Below are positions 7,722-14,850 of a stretch of DNA of 22,543 nt, piece after piece. This DNA comes from CAZTCJ01 sp964612085 (GTDB lineage: Bacteria > Pseudomonadota > Alphaproteobacteria > JAJFIK01), in contig CAZTCJ010000065.1 of NCBI GenBank assembly GCA_964612085.1, forward strand, positions 1-22,543, written 5' to 3'. The position numbers and the translations under genes were made by a program. Positions within the stretch are counted from its first letter, which is position 1; every line of letters starts with the position of its first letter. Under the pieces are notes generated by a model, which saw only the letters and a program-made list of their open reading frames with translations, made no database searches and had not been told where the DNA came from.

Positions 7722-8858
7722 ATGCAGTTTTCGTTTCCGGATTGGACATCCCCGTCCGCTGACCGTTTCGGGTCCTTCAAACAGGCGCTTGCCGGCGGTG
7801 TGCGCCGCTGGCAGCGCGACGTGGCCGAAGCCTTGTCGGCCGCCTGGGCCTGGATATCCGGCAGTCACCGTCAACAGATTATCGTCGCGCCCGCCAATGG
7901 TGGCTTCACCATTTCTCTGCGTGCGGACGGTGCCGTGTCGCCTCTCGGTGTCGTGCATGCGGGGGCCGGCGATCCGGCGGCGCGGGCGGCGGTGCAGCGG
8001 GTCAAGCGGCTGCGCCGGAAAGGCTGCCGCGTGATCGCCGTTCTGGGCACCCGCGAAGGGGCGGCATTGGTCCGCACGGTGACATTGCCCCAGGCCACCG
8101 AACGCCATCTATCCCAAGTACTGCGGCATCAGTTGAGTCGCCTGACGCCGTTTCCGGCGGACCGCGCCGTTTTCGATTATGACGTCAGCGGACGGCGGAT
8201 CGAGGACGGTCAGATCGCCGTGCGGCTTGCGGTGGCGCCGCGTTCCAGCGTCGAGGATCTGCTCACCCGCCTCAGCGCCCTGGGCCTCGACCCGGACAGG
8301 ATCGTGCCGGAGGACGATGCCGAATCCGCGGACTTCAACCTTCTGCCAACGGACTACCGCCAGTCCCGCCAGGGGGAGGCCGCGAACCGCGCGGCGCGGC
8401 GCACGGTTCTGGCATTCGCCTCTGCGTTCGCCGCTTTCGTTCTCATCAATCTGGGCGGCAAGGCGGCCCAATGGGCTTACCTGACAACGAGCATCGGCCC
8501 GGTGCGCGAACGCGCCGAAGAAGCATCGCGCCTGCGGTTACAGGTGGATGCCTTGTCCGGATCCTCCCGCTATCTGGAAGACCGCAAGGCGGCGAGCCAG
8601 CCCATGATCGTGCTGGTCGATGAAGTCTCGCGCCTGCTGCCGAAAGGCACCTGGTTGATTTCCATGCGGATCGCCGAGGATGCCGTCGATCTGCAGGGGG
8701 TGTCGAGCGACGCGGCCGCCTTGCTGCCGCTTCTGGAGACCGGTGAGGCGTTCCGCGACCCGGTCTTCGCCGGGGCGGTGAACCGCAACGGCAGCGGCGG
8801 CGAACGGTTTCAGATCAGGGCGCAACTGGCGGGCCGCTCGGTGGGAGAAACGCCATGA
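7722..8858 (+). CDS. gspL: Type II secretion protein GspL (PilN-like periplasmic domain)
   Basis: A 378-residue inner-membrane assembly protein that links the GspE ATPase in the cytoplasm to GspM and the pseudopilus. Residues 1-205 form a cytoplasmic actin-like (PilM/GspL type) part, including VTLPQATERHLSQVLRHQLSRLTPF (around 119-144), typical of the PilM/GspL fold. A single membrane segment lies at about 228-247. The part after it, with LPTDYR just before the membrane and VDEVSRLLPKGTWLISM (299-315), is a PilN-like ferredoxin-fold region. Length matches GspL. It starts 32 bases after the DUF1501 stop with a weak GGGG before the ATG, and its TGA overlaps the gspM ATG by 4 bases, so L and M are coupled. 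Confidence 0.88.
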   Translation: MQFSFPDWTSPSADRFGSFKQALAGGVRRWQRDVAEALSAAWAWISGSHRQQIIVAPANGGFTISLRADGAVSPLGVVHAGAGDPAARAAVQRVKRLRRKGCRVIAVLGTREGAALVRTVTLPQATERHLSQVLRHQLSRLTPFPADRAVFDYDVSGRRIEDGQIAVRLAVAPRSSVEDLLTRLSALGLDPDRIVPEDDAESADFNLLPTDYRQSRQGEAANRAARRTVLAFASAFAAFVLINLGGKAAQWAYLTTSIGPVRERAEEASRLRLQVDALSGSSRYLEDRKAASQPMIVLVDEVSRLLPKGTWLISMRIAEDAVDLQGVSSDAAALLPLLETGEAFRDPVFAGAVNRNGSGGERFQIRAQLAGRSVGETP

Positions 8859-9442
8859 GCCTGTCCATGGACACCATGCGCCGGGCGGGCTCTCTCGCCC
8901 TGTTCGCGGTGCTGATCGCTGCCGGGGCGGCGGCGCTGATCGGCGCGGCCGGGGCGTTGGACGGCGAGGTGACCCGGCTTACCGATTTGAAGGCGCGCTA
9001 CGAGCGGCTTGCCGCCGAGACGCCGGAATTGCGTCAGACCCTGGAGGCCTTGGCCACGGCCCGCCGCACCCAGGCGAGCGATCTGCTGCCCGGCGGCAGC
9101 ATGGCGCGGGCGGCGGCGGCGTTTCAGGACTATCTGAAGGAACAGGTCAGCGCAGCGGGTGGCGATATCGCCAGCATGCAGGTGATCGAGCCGGAAGCCG
9201 AGGGCGGCCTGGAGCGGGTGGGCCTGCGGCTGACCGCCAAGCTCAGCCATAACGGGCTCAAGCGCGTGCTGCACGGGCTGGAGACCGGACGGCCCGCGGT
9301 GTTCGTGGACAGCCTGGATCTGCGCCCCGATATGCGCCGCTCGGCCTTCCGGCGGGCCGCCAATCCGGGCGAACAGGTGGATCTGAACGTGATCCTGACC
9401 CTCATGGCGTTCAAGGAGCCCGATGGCGATGAATCGGGATGA
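8855..9442 (+). CDS. gspM: Type II secretion protein GspM
   Basis: A 195-residue bitopic inner-membrane protein that partners GspL. It has a short cytoplasmic start, a membrane segment at about residues 11-35, a coiled-coil-like helix at 36-75 (alternating R/L/E), and a periplasmic ferredoxin-like domain to the end, with AAFQDYLKEQVSAAGGDI and GLETGRPAVFVDSLDLRPD resembling the shorter T2SSM_b-type GspM proteins. Assignment is from topology, these motifs and its place between gspL and gspN/gspC; sequence identity among GspM proteins is low. The start overlaps gspL as ATGA, and the 3' end overlaps the next gene by 20 bases. Confidence 0.83.
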   Translation: MSLSMDTMRRAGSLALFAVLIAAGAAALIGAAGALDGEVTRLTDLKARYERLAAETPELRQTLEALATARRTQASDLLPGGSMARAAAAFQDYLKEQVSAAGGDIASMQVIEPEAEGGLERVGLRLTAKLSHNGLKRVLHGLETGRPAVFVDSLDLRPDMRRSAFRRAANPGEQVDLNVILTLMAFKEPDGDESG

Positions 9443-9935
9443 CGCGGAGATGGCCTCAGGGACCGAGAAGCGCAGCCGGCTCGTGATCCTGGCCTTCATG
9501 GCCTGGGTGGCGGTGTTGAGCTTTCTCACCACGCTCTGGTGGGCGCAGCCCTTCGGCAGGGCCTCGGCCGATGAGCGCCGGACGGCAGGCCAGGACGTGG
9601 CGGCCCTCGATCTGGGGCCGGTCGGTCAATATGACGCCATTTCCGAGCGGCCCTTATTCGTGGCCTCGCGCGAGCCGGAACCGGAGCCGGTCGCGGCGCC
9701 CAAGCCCCAGGCCCGGCGCGGGCCGCCCGATCCCAGCCGGACCCATGAGCTGAAAGGCACGGTCGTGGACAGCGACGGCGGCATCGCTATCTTCATGGAT
9801 AAGCGCACCTCCGACATCGTCCGTGTGCGCGCGGGCAACAGGCTGGGGGCCTGGACATTGCAAGAGGTGGAAGCGACCCAAGTCGTTCTGGAGGCGGATG
9901 GCCGCCGCCGTGTCTTGCGGCTGCCCCGGAAATAA
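9423..9935 (+). CDS. Type II secretion GspC/GspN-like protein (HR domain only, no PDZ)
   Basis: A 170-residue inner-membrane protein likely to connect the platform with the secretin. A cytoplasmic tail with positive residues precedes a membrane segment at about 20-42. SERPLFVASREP at 74-85 is the conserved motif found at the base of GspC/GspN periplasmic parts. A proline- and charge-rich linker spans about 83-107. Residues 108-168 (LKGTVVDSDGGIAIF, VRVRAGNRLGAWTLQEVE, VVLEADGRRRVLRL) match the GspC homology-region fold that docks on secretin N0. There is no PDZ or coiled-coil domain after it, so it is shorter than classical GspC. Its position between gspM and gspD matches xpsN of Xanthomonas, which is why it could be called gspN. 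Start ATG 9423 overlaps gspM by 20 bases; ATG 9429 is an alternative. Confidence 0.8.
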   Translation: MAMNRDDAEMASGTEKRSRLVILAFMAWVAVLSFLTTLWWAQPFGRASADERRTAGQDVAALDLGPVGQYDAISERPLFVASREPEPEPVAAPKPQARRGPPDPSRTHELKGTVVDSDGGIAIFMDKRTSDIVRVRAGNRLGAWTLQEVEATQVVLEADGRRRVLRLPRK

Positions 9936-9954
9936 GCGGGTGAAGGCCCAAGGA

Positions 9955-10006
9955 TTAACTCTTAAGATCCGGAAGGCATTTGCCAAGTTTTAATCCCGTT
10001 TAAGAG
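9955..10006. promoter_or_regulatory. Candidate regulatory region upstream of gspD: inverted repeat and clustered TTAA
   Basis: In the 177-base gap before gspD, CTCTTAA (9959-9965) and TTAAGAG (10000-10006) form a 7-bp inverted repeat with a 34-base spacer. Four TTAA tetramers occur at 9955, 9962, 9990 and 10000; the last two are separated by 6 bases. The CtrA recognition pattern of alphaproteobacteria is TTAA-N7-TTAA, so the spacing is one base short. TAGAAT at 10017-10022 could be a -10 element but no good -35 is in place. The gap hints that gspD has its own promoter in addition to read-through from gspLMN. Confidence 0.25.
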
Positions 10007-10112
10007 GCGCGATCACTAGAATTAGACTTGAAGACTTATTGTCCGGCTGCATCATGGCGGATGCGAATGCGCGAAGGGGGCGCATGGTGGCCGGAAGAAC
10101 CGGGAACCGGGT

Positions 10113-12305
10113 TTGAAACGCATGAAAACCGTAGCGGCCATGGTCGGCGCCATGTCCCTGCTTGTCGTGTTAACCGGCTGCGCGAGCAACCGGGACGACG
10201 CGGCATCCAGAGATGCGCTCGGCAGCGATCTGCCGGGCGTGCCCAATGGCGTGCGCACCACTGCCCCTTCCGCGCCTTTGCCCATCTCCACCGATCTGGC
10301 CACGGCCTCAAGCGAACACATGGCGGGTCTTGAGCCTGTGATCGTGCGCGGCCGGGGACGCACCCGCGCGCGCGGCCGTATCAATCTGGCACAGGCCGAT
10401 CCGGGCCGGACCATCGTGCTCAATTTCGACAATGTCGAAATCACGGAAGTGGCGGCCGTGGTGCTGGGCGAATTGCTGGACGTCAACTACTCGGTCGATC
10501 CGGCGGTCAAGGGCAAGGCGAATATCAAAAGCACCAAGCCGGTGCCGGTCGGGGCCGCTTTGGGCGTGCTGGAGACCATCCTGAAGCAGAACGATGCGGC
10601 GCTCGTCATCGACAACGGGCTCTACCGGGTGGTGCCCGCCGCCCAGGCGCCGGCTTACGCCTCCGCGCTCGGATCCGATGGCCGCTCCATCCCGCCCGGA
10701 TATTCCGTGCGCGTCGTGCCGCTGAATTATATCGCCGCGAGCGAGATGGCCGAAATCCTGGAGCCGTTCACCGAGGATAGCGGCGTGCTCAGGATCGACC
10801 AGGAGCGCAATCTGATCATTCTGGCAGGCATGAGCCGGGATCTGGCGTTGTGGCTGGAAACGGTCGAGACCTTCGATGTGGACTGGTTCGCGGGCAAGTC
10901 GGTGGGCATCTTTCCGCTGACGGAGGTTTCCGCCGAACAGATCATTGTCGAGCTGCGTGCCATTTTCGACCGCACGGAGGACGATGAAACCGGCGTGATC
11001 GAATTCCTGCCCATCGAACGGCTCAACGCGGTGATGGCGATTTCCCAGAACCCGGCGCTGATCGACCGGGTGCAGGAATGGCTCGACCGGCTCGACCGGG
11101 GCTCGCCCTCGGGGCGGCGCCTGTTCGTCTACCGCATGAAAAACGGCAAGGCGGACGAGCTTGCGCCGATCCTGCAAAACATGTTCGCCAGCGGCGATGT
11201 CTTGCAGGTCGATGGAGATTACTTCGCGGGCTCGTCCGGGCTGGCCCCGGGCATGGCCCCCAGCACCGTCTCGACCATGGCGGCGTCCGGCGGGTCGCCC
11301 AGCATGACGCGCGGCGAGCAGCTTGCCACCAACACGCGGCTCGCCGGAACCAATACACGGCTGGCCGGGCAGGGCCGCCTGGCGCGCCAGCAGGCCCAAG
11401 GCATCCGGATCGTCGCGAATGAAAGCATGAATTCCCTGCTGATTCTGGCGACGCCTGCGGAATATCGCGGGATCGAGGCCGCCTTGCGTCAGCTCGACAT
11501 CCAGCCGCTCCAGGTGCTGGTCGAGGCGACCATCGCGGAAGTGACGATCACGAACGATCTGCGCTTCGGTGTGCAGTATTTCCTTGAGGGGACGATTTTC
11601 CAGGAGGAGTTTACGGCCACCCTGTCGAACACGACCACGGGCGCGCTGGCCTCCACCTTTCCCGGGTTTTCCTTCGTGACCGGCGCGCCGGTGCGCGGCA
11701 TTCTGGACGCGCTGGAAGGGATCACCAAGGTCAATGTGATTTCCTCGCCCAATCTGATGGTCAAGGACAATCAGACCGCGAGCCTGGTGGTCGGCGATGA
11801 GATCCCCGTCACCGTGCGTCAGCAGCAGGGCACGGTGGATGAAAGCAACATCATCAATACGATCGAGTTCCGGGATACGGGCGTGATCTTCGAGGTGACC
11901 CCCCATGTGGGCCATGACGGCACCATCAGCATGGATATCACCCAGGAAGCCAGTTCCGTCGCGCCCAGCGCCACGCCGACCCTGACGCCGACCATTTCCC
12001 AGCGCCGGATCACCAGTTCCGTCGTGGTGGGCTCCGGTGAGACGATCATTCTCGGCGGTCTGTTCTCGGAGAATGTGAACAAGACGCGTTCCGGCCTGCC
12101 GTTCCTGTCGCGCATCCCGATCCTGGGCTGGCTTTTCGGGCAGACCAACAACACCACGACCCGGACCGAACTCGTCGTGCTGATCTCGCCCCGGATCATG
12201 CGCAACCAGGTGGATGGCCGTCAGCTAACGGATGAATTCCGCGCCCGCCTGCGGCAGCTCGATGCCTTCTCCGCGCGGGGCCGGGAGCAGATCGGTATTC
12301 GGTAA
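10113..12305 (+). CDS. gspD: Type II secretion secretin GspD with lipobox
   Basis: A 730-residue secretin forming the outer-membrane channel of the T2SS. The N-terminus is a lipoprotein signal: hydrophobic core, then LTGC with Cys23 (Cys20 if ATG 10122 is the start) followed by Ala-Ser, which would favour outer-membrane sorting. An Arg/Gly-rich stretch lies at 78-89. N0 is about 99-177 (VLNFDNVEITEVAAVVLGELL), N1 about 196-258, N2 about 262-328, N3 about 335-460 with a Gly/Ser/Thr-rich insert at 370-428. The secretin domain follows, with SPNLMVKDNQTASLVVGDEIPV (544 on), VVGSGETIILGGL (638-650), SGLPFLSRIPILGWLFG (660-676) and TELVVLISPRI. TTG 10113 has GGGAA upstream at 6 bases; ATG 10122 is equally plausible. 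It ends the L-M-N-D unit and converges on gspK. Confidence 0.95.
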   Translation: MKRMKTVAAMVGAMSLLVVLTGCASNRDDAASRDALGSDLPGVPNGVRTTAPSAPLPISTDLATASSEHMAGLEPVIVRGRGRTRARGRINLAQADPGRTIVLNFDNVEITEVAAVVLGELLDVNYSVDPAVKGKANIKSTKPVPVGAALGVLETILKQNDAALVIDNGLYRVVPAAQAPAYASALGSDGRSIPPGYSVRVVPLNYIAASEMAEILEPFTEDSGVLRIDQERNLIILAGMSRDLALWLETVETFDVDWFAGKSVGIFPLTEVSAEQIIVELRAIFDRTEDDETGVIEFLPIERLNAVMAISQNPALIDRVQEWLDRLDRGSPSGRRLFVYRMKNGKADELAPILQNMFASGDVLQVDGDYFAGSSGLAPGMAPSTVSTMAASGGSPSMTRGEQLATNTRLAGTNTRLAGQGRLARQQAQGIRIVANESMNSLLILATPAEYRGIEAALRQLDIQPLQVLVEATIAEVTITNDLRFGVQYFLEGTIFQEEFTATLSNTTTGALASTFPGFSFVTGAPVRGILDALEGITKVNVISSPNLMVKDNQTASLVVGDEIPVTVRQQQGTVDESNIINTIEFRDTGVIFEVTPHVGHDGTISMDITQEASSVAPSATPTLTPTISQRRITSSVVVGSGETIILGGLFSENVNKTRSGLPFLSRIPILGWLFGQTNNTTTRTELVVLISPRIMRNQVDGRQLTDEFRARLRQLDAFSARGREQIGIR
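11328..11369 (+). repeat. 21-bp tandem repeat inside gspD (TNTRLAG twice)
   Basis: Two adjacent 21-base units (11328-11348 and 11349-11369) encode TNTRLAG twice with no amino-acid change but several synonymous differences. A degraded third copy, QGRLA, follows. It lies in the flexible insert of the N3 region of the secretin. The synonymous drift suggests an old duplication kept at protein level, or simply slow decay. Confidence 0.75.
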
Positions 12306-12311
12306 AACTTG

Positions 12312-13217
12312 CTATTCGTCCCGCTCGATCCAGCTACCGGGCCTGCGTTCCACGATATAGGGGATCGGCGTGCCCACCCCATAGCCTTCGATCCAGACCA
12401 GCACGCGCCGCTGATAGCGCGCGCCGGACGGCAGTTCCGCCGTGCCCTCGATCAGAAAACCCGGCCCCTGGCGCTGGGTGATCCATAAGCCCACATTGGA
12501 CAGGCGCGGCAAAGAGGCATTGGCCTCGCGCGCGGCGATCACCTGATCCATTTCCGTACGGACGGCACCGGGCAGGGCATAAAGCACTTCAAGCGGCGCC
12601 GCGGCGGGATTGACCTTCCGACTGGCGCCGATCGTGGTGACATAGGGCGCGATCTGATCGTAGAGCGCGGGCGTCATGCCCCTGATGCTGCCCAGTTCCA
12701 GAATGCTGGGCAGCGGTCCGTTGCGGGGCAGTTGCGGCGCGCCAAGATCCTGATAGACGGGCGTTTCGGCGCCCAGCGGGCGCGCTTCCTGATTACGGTC
12801 CCGCCAGTCCAGGATGGCCGCCGAGAGCGCCGCCGCGTCGATGGGAAAGCCCGCTTCGTCTTCAAGCTCCAGGCTTCGGAACAAGGGCGTCAGAAGCTCC
12901 GCAGGCGCCACATTCAGATCGAGTTTGCCGGTCTCGTCCCAGATCCGGATGGTGAGGCGCGTTTCTTCTAACTGCAGGAAGACGGGCCGGCCGTCCCGGG
13001 GCACGGTTTGGCCCTCAGCGGGCGCCAGCAGGTCCAGCAGGCCCCGTTCCACGGCCGCATCCGCCAGCCAGCGGGCTTTCGCCGTTTCCTGGGCCGCGAT
13101 GGTATCGGTCGTGCGCAGACGCATGGAAACCGCGAACGATGCCGCGATCAGTCCCAGGAGCACCAGGATCCACAGAACGCTGATCAACGCCATGCCATGC
13201 TCGGAGCGCCTGGTCAC
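12312..13217 (-). CDS. gspK: Type II secretion minor pseudopilin GspK
   Basis: A 301-residue minor pseudopilin expected at the tip of the pseudopilus with I and J. The N-terminus is a short positively charged leader, then a prepilin-peptidase site after Gly8 (G|MALIS) and a hydrophobic helix VLWILVLLGLIAASFAV. As is usual in GspK there is no Glu at mature position 5. DETGKLDLNVAP, DWRDRNQEARPLGAE and KVNPAAAPLEVLYALPG are family motifs; the acidic residues in the large alpha domain are the type that bind calcium in known GspK. The frame stays open upstream to 13784, but the leader sets the start at GTG 13217, which overlaps the gspJ stop (GTGA). Its stop lies 6 bases from the gspD stop, tail to tail. 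Confidence 0.9.
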   Translation of the reverse strand: MTRRSEHGMALISVLWILVLLGLIAASFAVSMRLRTTDTIAAQETAKARWLADAAVERGLLDLLAPAEGQTVPRDGRPVFLQLEETRLTIRIWDETGKLDLNVAPAELLTPLFRSLELEDEAGFPIDAAALSAAILDWRDRNQEARPLGAETPVYQDLGAPQLPRNGPLPSILELGSIRGMTPALYDQIAPYVTTIGASRKVNPAAAPLEVLYALPGAVRTEMDQVIAAREANASLPRLSNVGLWITQRQGPGFLIEGTAELPSGARYQRRVLVWIEGYGVGTPIPYIVERRPGSWIERDE

Positions 13218-13894
13218 AGACAATCCTCCCGGATCAGCGACTGGCTGAATTCGCTCACCGTGTTCATCAGGCAATCGGTGGGCAGGGTGGCGTGGGGCGC
13301 GGCCAGGATTTCGACAGGTGCGTCCGTCGAGCCGTCCGCAGGCAGCAGGCGCAGCGCCATGAGCGGCGGCGGACGTCTGGAGCGCCATTCGGTCACCCAG
13401 GTGCGGATAATCTGATCGTCCTCGATCTCTTCGTCGAGAAACGCGAATTGGATATCGCCCGCCCATGTAATGAGCGTGGACTGGGCCTGGGTCCCGTCCC
13501 AATACGGAGACTGGGTGTTGATATTGGTCAGCATCCGGCGCATGACGAGTTGGCGCACGCCGTCCTGGTTCTCGACGCGGAATGCCATGCGATAAGTCCC
13601 GCCGAGAGTGGGGTAGGGCGGCATCACCGCCGTGAAGGATAGTTCCTGCTCGGAACCGATGAAATCGTCCTGGCCCAGCACGATCTGGCCCACGGACTCC
13701 CGCAAGATGCGCGCGGTCAATTGCAGATCGCCCGTGCGCACCGCCTGGGATTCCCCGCCCTGCCAGGCGCGCTGAGCCAGCCACAGACTGCTGACGCTGA
13801 CCGTCACCACGACGCCGATCACCGCCAGCGCCAGCATCACCTCGATCAGGGTGAAGCCTGCCGCCCGGTTGCGGGAGGTGCGGTCATTCGTCAT
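13214..13894 (-). CDS. gspJ: Type II secretion minor pseudopilin GspJ
   Basis: A 226-residue minor pseudopilin. The class III leader ends at Gly13 (AAG|FTLIEV), with Glu at mature position 5 (Glu18) and a hydrophobic helix after it, as needed for cleavage by a prepilin peptidase and for packing in the pseudopilus. The body is beta-rich, and two cysteines near the end, Cys208 and Cys225, could form a disulfide. The frame is open further upstream (to 14029), but AGGAGG (+ strand CCTCCT, 13901-13906) sits 6 bases before the ATG at 13894, which decides the start. It overlaps the end of gspI by 11 bases and the start of gspK by 4. Confidence 0.88.
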   Translation of the reverse strand: MTNDRTSRNRAAGFTLIEVMLALAVIGVVVTVSVSSLWLAQRAWQGGESQAVRTGDLQLTARILRESVGQIVLGQDDFIGSEQELSFTAVMPPYPTLGGTYRMAFRVENQDGVRQLVMRRMLTNINTQSPYWDGTQAQSTLITWAGDIQFAFLDEEIEDDQIIRTWVTEWRSRRPPPLMALRLLPADGSTDAPVEILAAPHATLPTDCLMNTVSEFSQSLIREDCL

Positions 13895-14369
13895 CCGCGT
13901 CCTCCTCATCGTCGTCATCCTGATCCCGCTCGACGATGTCTTCATCTTCTTCCGCGAAATTGGCCGTTTTGAAGGTCTCCAGGATAAGCGGCGGCGCGTC
14001 GGGGGCGGCCTCGGCCCTGATCTCGACACGGATCAAAAAGAGGATGAACTCGGCCGGTTCGGGCACCGGATCGATGCGGCCGTCGGTCCAGCGGTCCTGT
14101 TCCTGGGGCACGATATCCACCTGCCACAGATAAGGGCCGGGGCCGCGCCCTGTGTTTTGACCCGGCAGCAGGGCGCGCTCGGTGACTGCGCGGGTCAGGA
14201 TATTCTCCGCCAGGATGGTCATGTGGGCCCGGTCTTGCGTCAGGTTGGCGGAGCGTAACCCGCCCGAGATGGCCGTCAGGGCCGCGGCCAGGCTCAGGCC
14301 CAGCACGGCCAGGGTGACGATCACCTCGATCAGGCTGAAGCCCTGATTATGCGCCGTTTTGCGGGTCAT
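13884..14369 (-). CDS. gspI: Type II secretion minor pseudopilin GspI with acidic C-terminal tail
   Basis: A 161-residue minor pseudopilin. Leader cleavage is expected after Gly10 (QG|FSLIEV), with Glu15 at mature position 5, followed by the hydrophobic helix VTLAVLGLSLAAALTA. The segment around 45-62 (NLTQDRAHMTILAENILTRA) is the conserved GspI helix region. The body is followed by an unusual tail, residues 139-161, in which 17 of 23 residues are Asp or Glu; GspI proteins normally end soon after the last beta strand. The start overlaps gspH by 23 bases and has no clear ribosome site, so translation is probably coupled. The tail codons also contain the AGGAGG of gspJ. Confidence 0.88.
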   Translation of the reverse strand: MTRKTAHNQGFSLIEVIVTLAVLGLSLAAALTAISGGLRSANLTQDRAHMTILAENILTRAVTERALLPGQNTGRGPGPYLWQVDIVPQEQDRWTDGRIDPVPEPAEFILFLIRVEIRAEAAPDAPPLILETFKTANFAEEDEDIVERDQDDDDEEDADDE

Positions 14370-14844
14370 CGGCAGGGATGTCTTCCAATTGATCCGTGGC
14401 CGGCGCCATATCGGTCATGACACGGCCCGACAGCCAGTCCACGGAGACGAGGCGGCGCCATTGTCCCATCTCGATCACGATCCGTCCGCCCGTGGAGGAG
14501 CCGTCAGGAAAGAAGCGGATCCGTCCGCTCTCGGGGCCCGTGCGCTCGCGCTGCGCGGTCGTCAGGGTCAGGCGCATTCCGCTATCGAACTGTCCGTTGG
14601 CGTCTTCCGGGCCGCTATAGCGCAGGCTCTCCACATTGATGTCGACGGCGGCACTGGTTTGCCGCACCAGGGCATAGCCGCGCGCGGCATTCAAGGCGGC
14701 GGCCAGTTCGTTCGCCGCCGCACGGGTTCGGGTCGAGGCGCCGCCGCTGCCCAGCGTGCCCGCCACAAGGGTCAGCATCAGCCCGACAATGGTGAGCACC
14801 ATGATGGTCTCGATCAGGGTGAAGCCGTCCGCGCGCGCCGCCAT
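14347..14844 (-). CDS. gspH: Type II secretion minor pseudopilin GspH
   Basis: A 165-residue pseudopilin with leader cleavage after Gly7 (DG|FTLIE) and Glu12 at mature position 5. The helix TIMVLTIVGLMLTLVAGTL leads into RAAANELAAALNAARGYALVRQ, the typical GspH stretch, and the C-terminal IRFFPDGSSTGGRIVIE plus VSVDWLSGRV are diagnostic for GspH rather than GspG. AAGGG lies just before the ATG. It starts 6 bases after gspF, exactly where gspG would normally sit. The last 20 residues are polar and poorly ordered. Confidence 0.9.
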   Translation of the reverse strand: MAARADGFTLIETIMVLTIVGLMLTLVAGTLGSGGASTRTRAAANELAAALNAARGYALVRQTSAAVDINVESLRYSGPEDANGQFDSGMRLTLTTAQRERTGPESGRIRFFPDGSSTGGRIVIEMGQWRRLVSVDWLSGRVMTDMAPATDQLEDIPADDPQNGA

Positions 14845-14850
14845 GGGCCC

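Noticed and set aside
10308..11915. 535-codon open frame on the - strand
   Set aside because: Antisense to gspD, whose secretin motifs are clear.
13218..13784. Upstream extension of the gspK frame to 490 codons
   Set aside because: The extension overlaps gspJ in another frame, and the prepilin leader with its cleavage site sits at 13217; an N-terminal extension of 189 residues would prevent processing.
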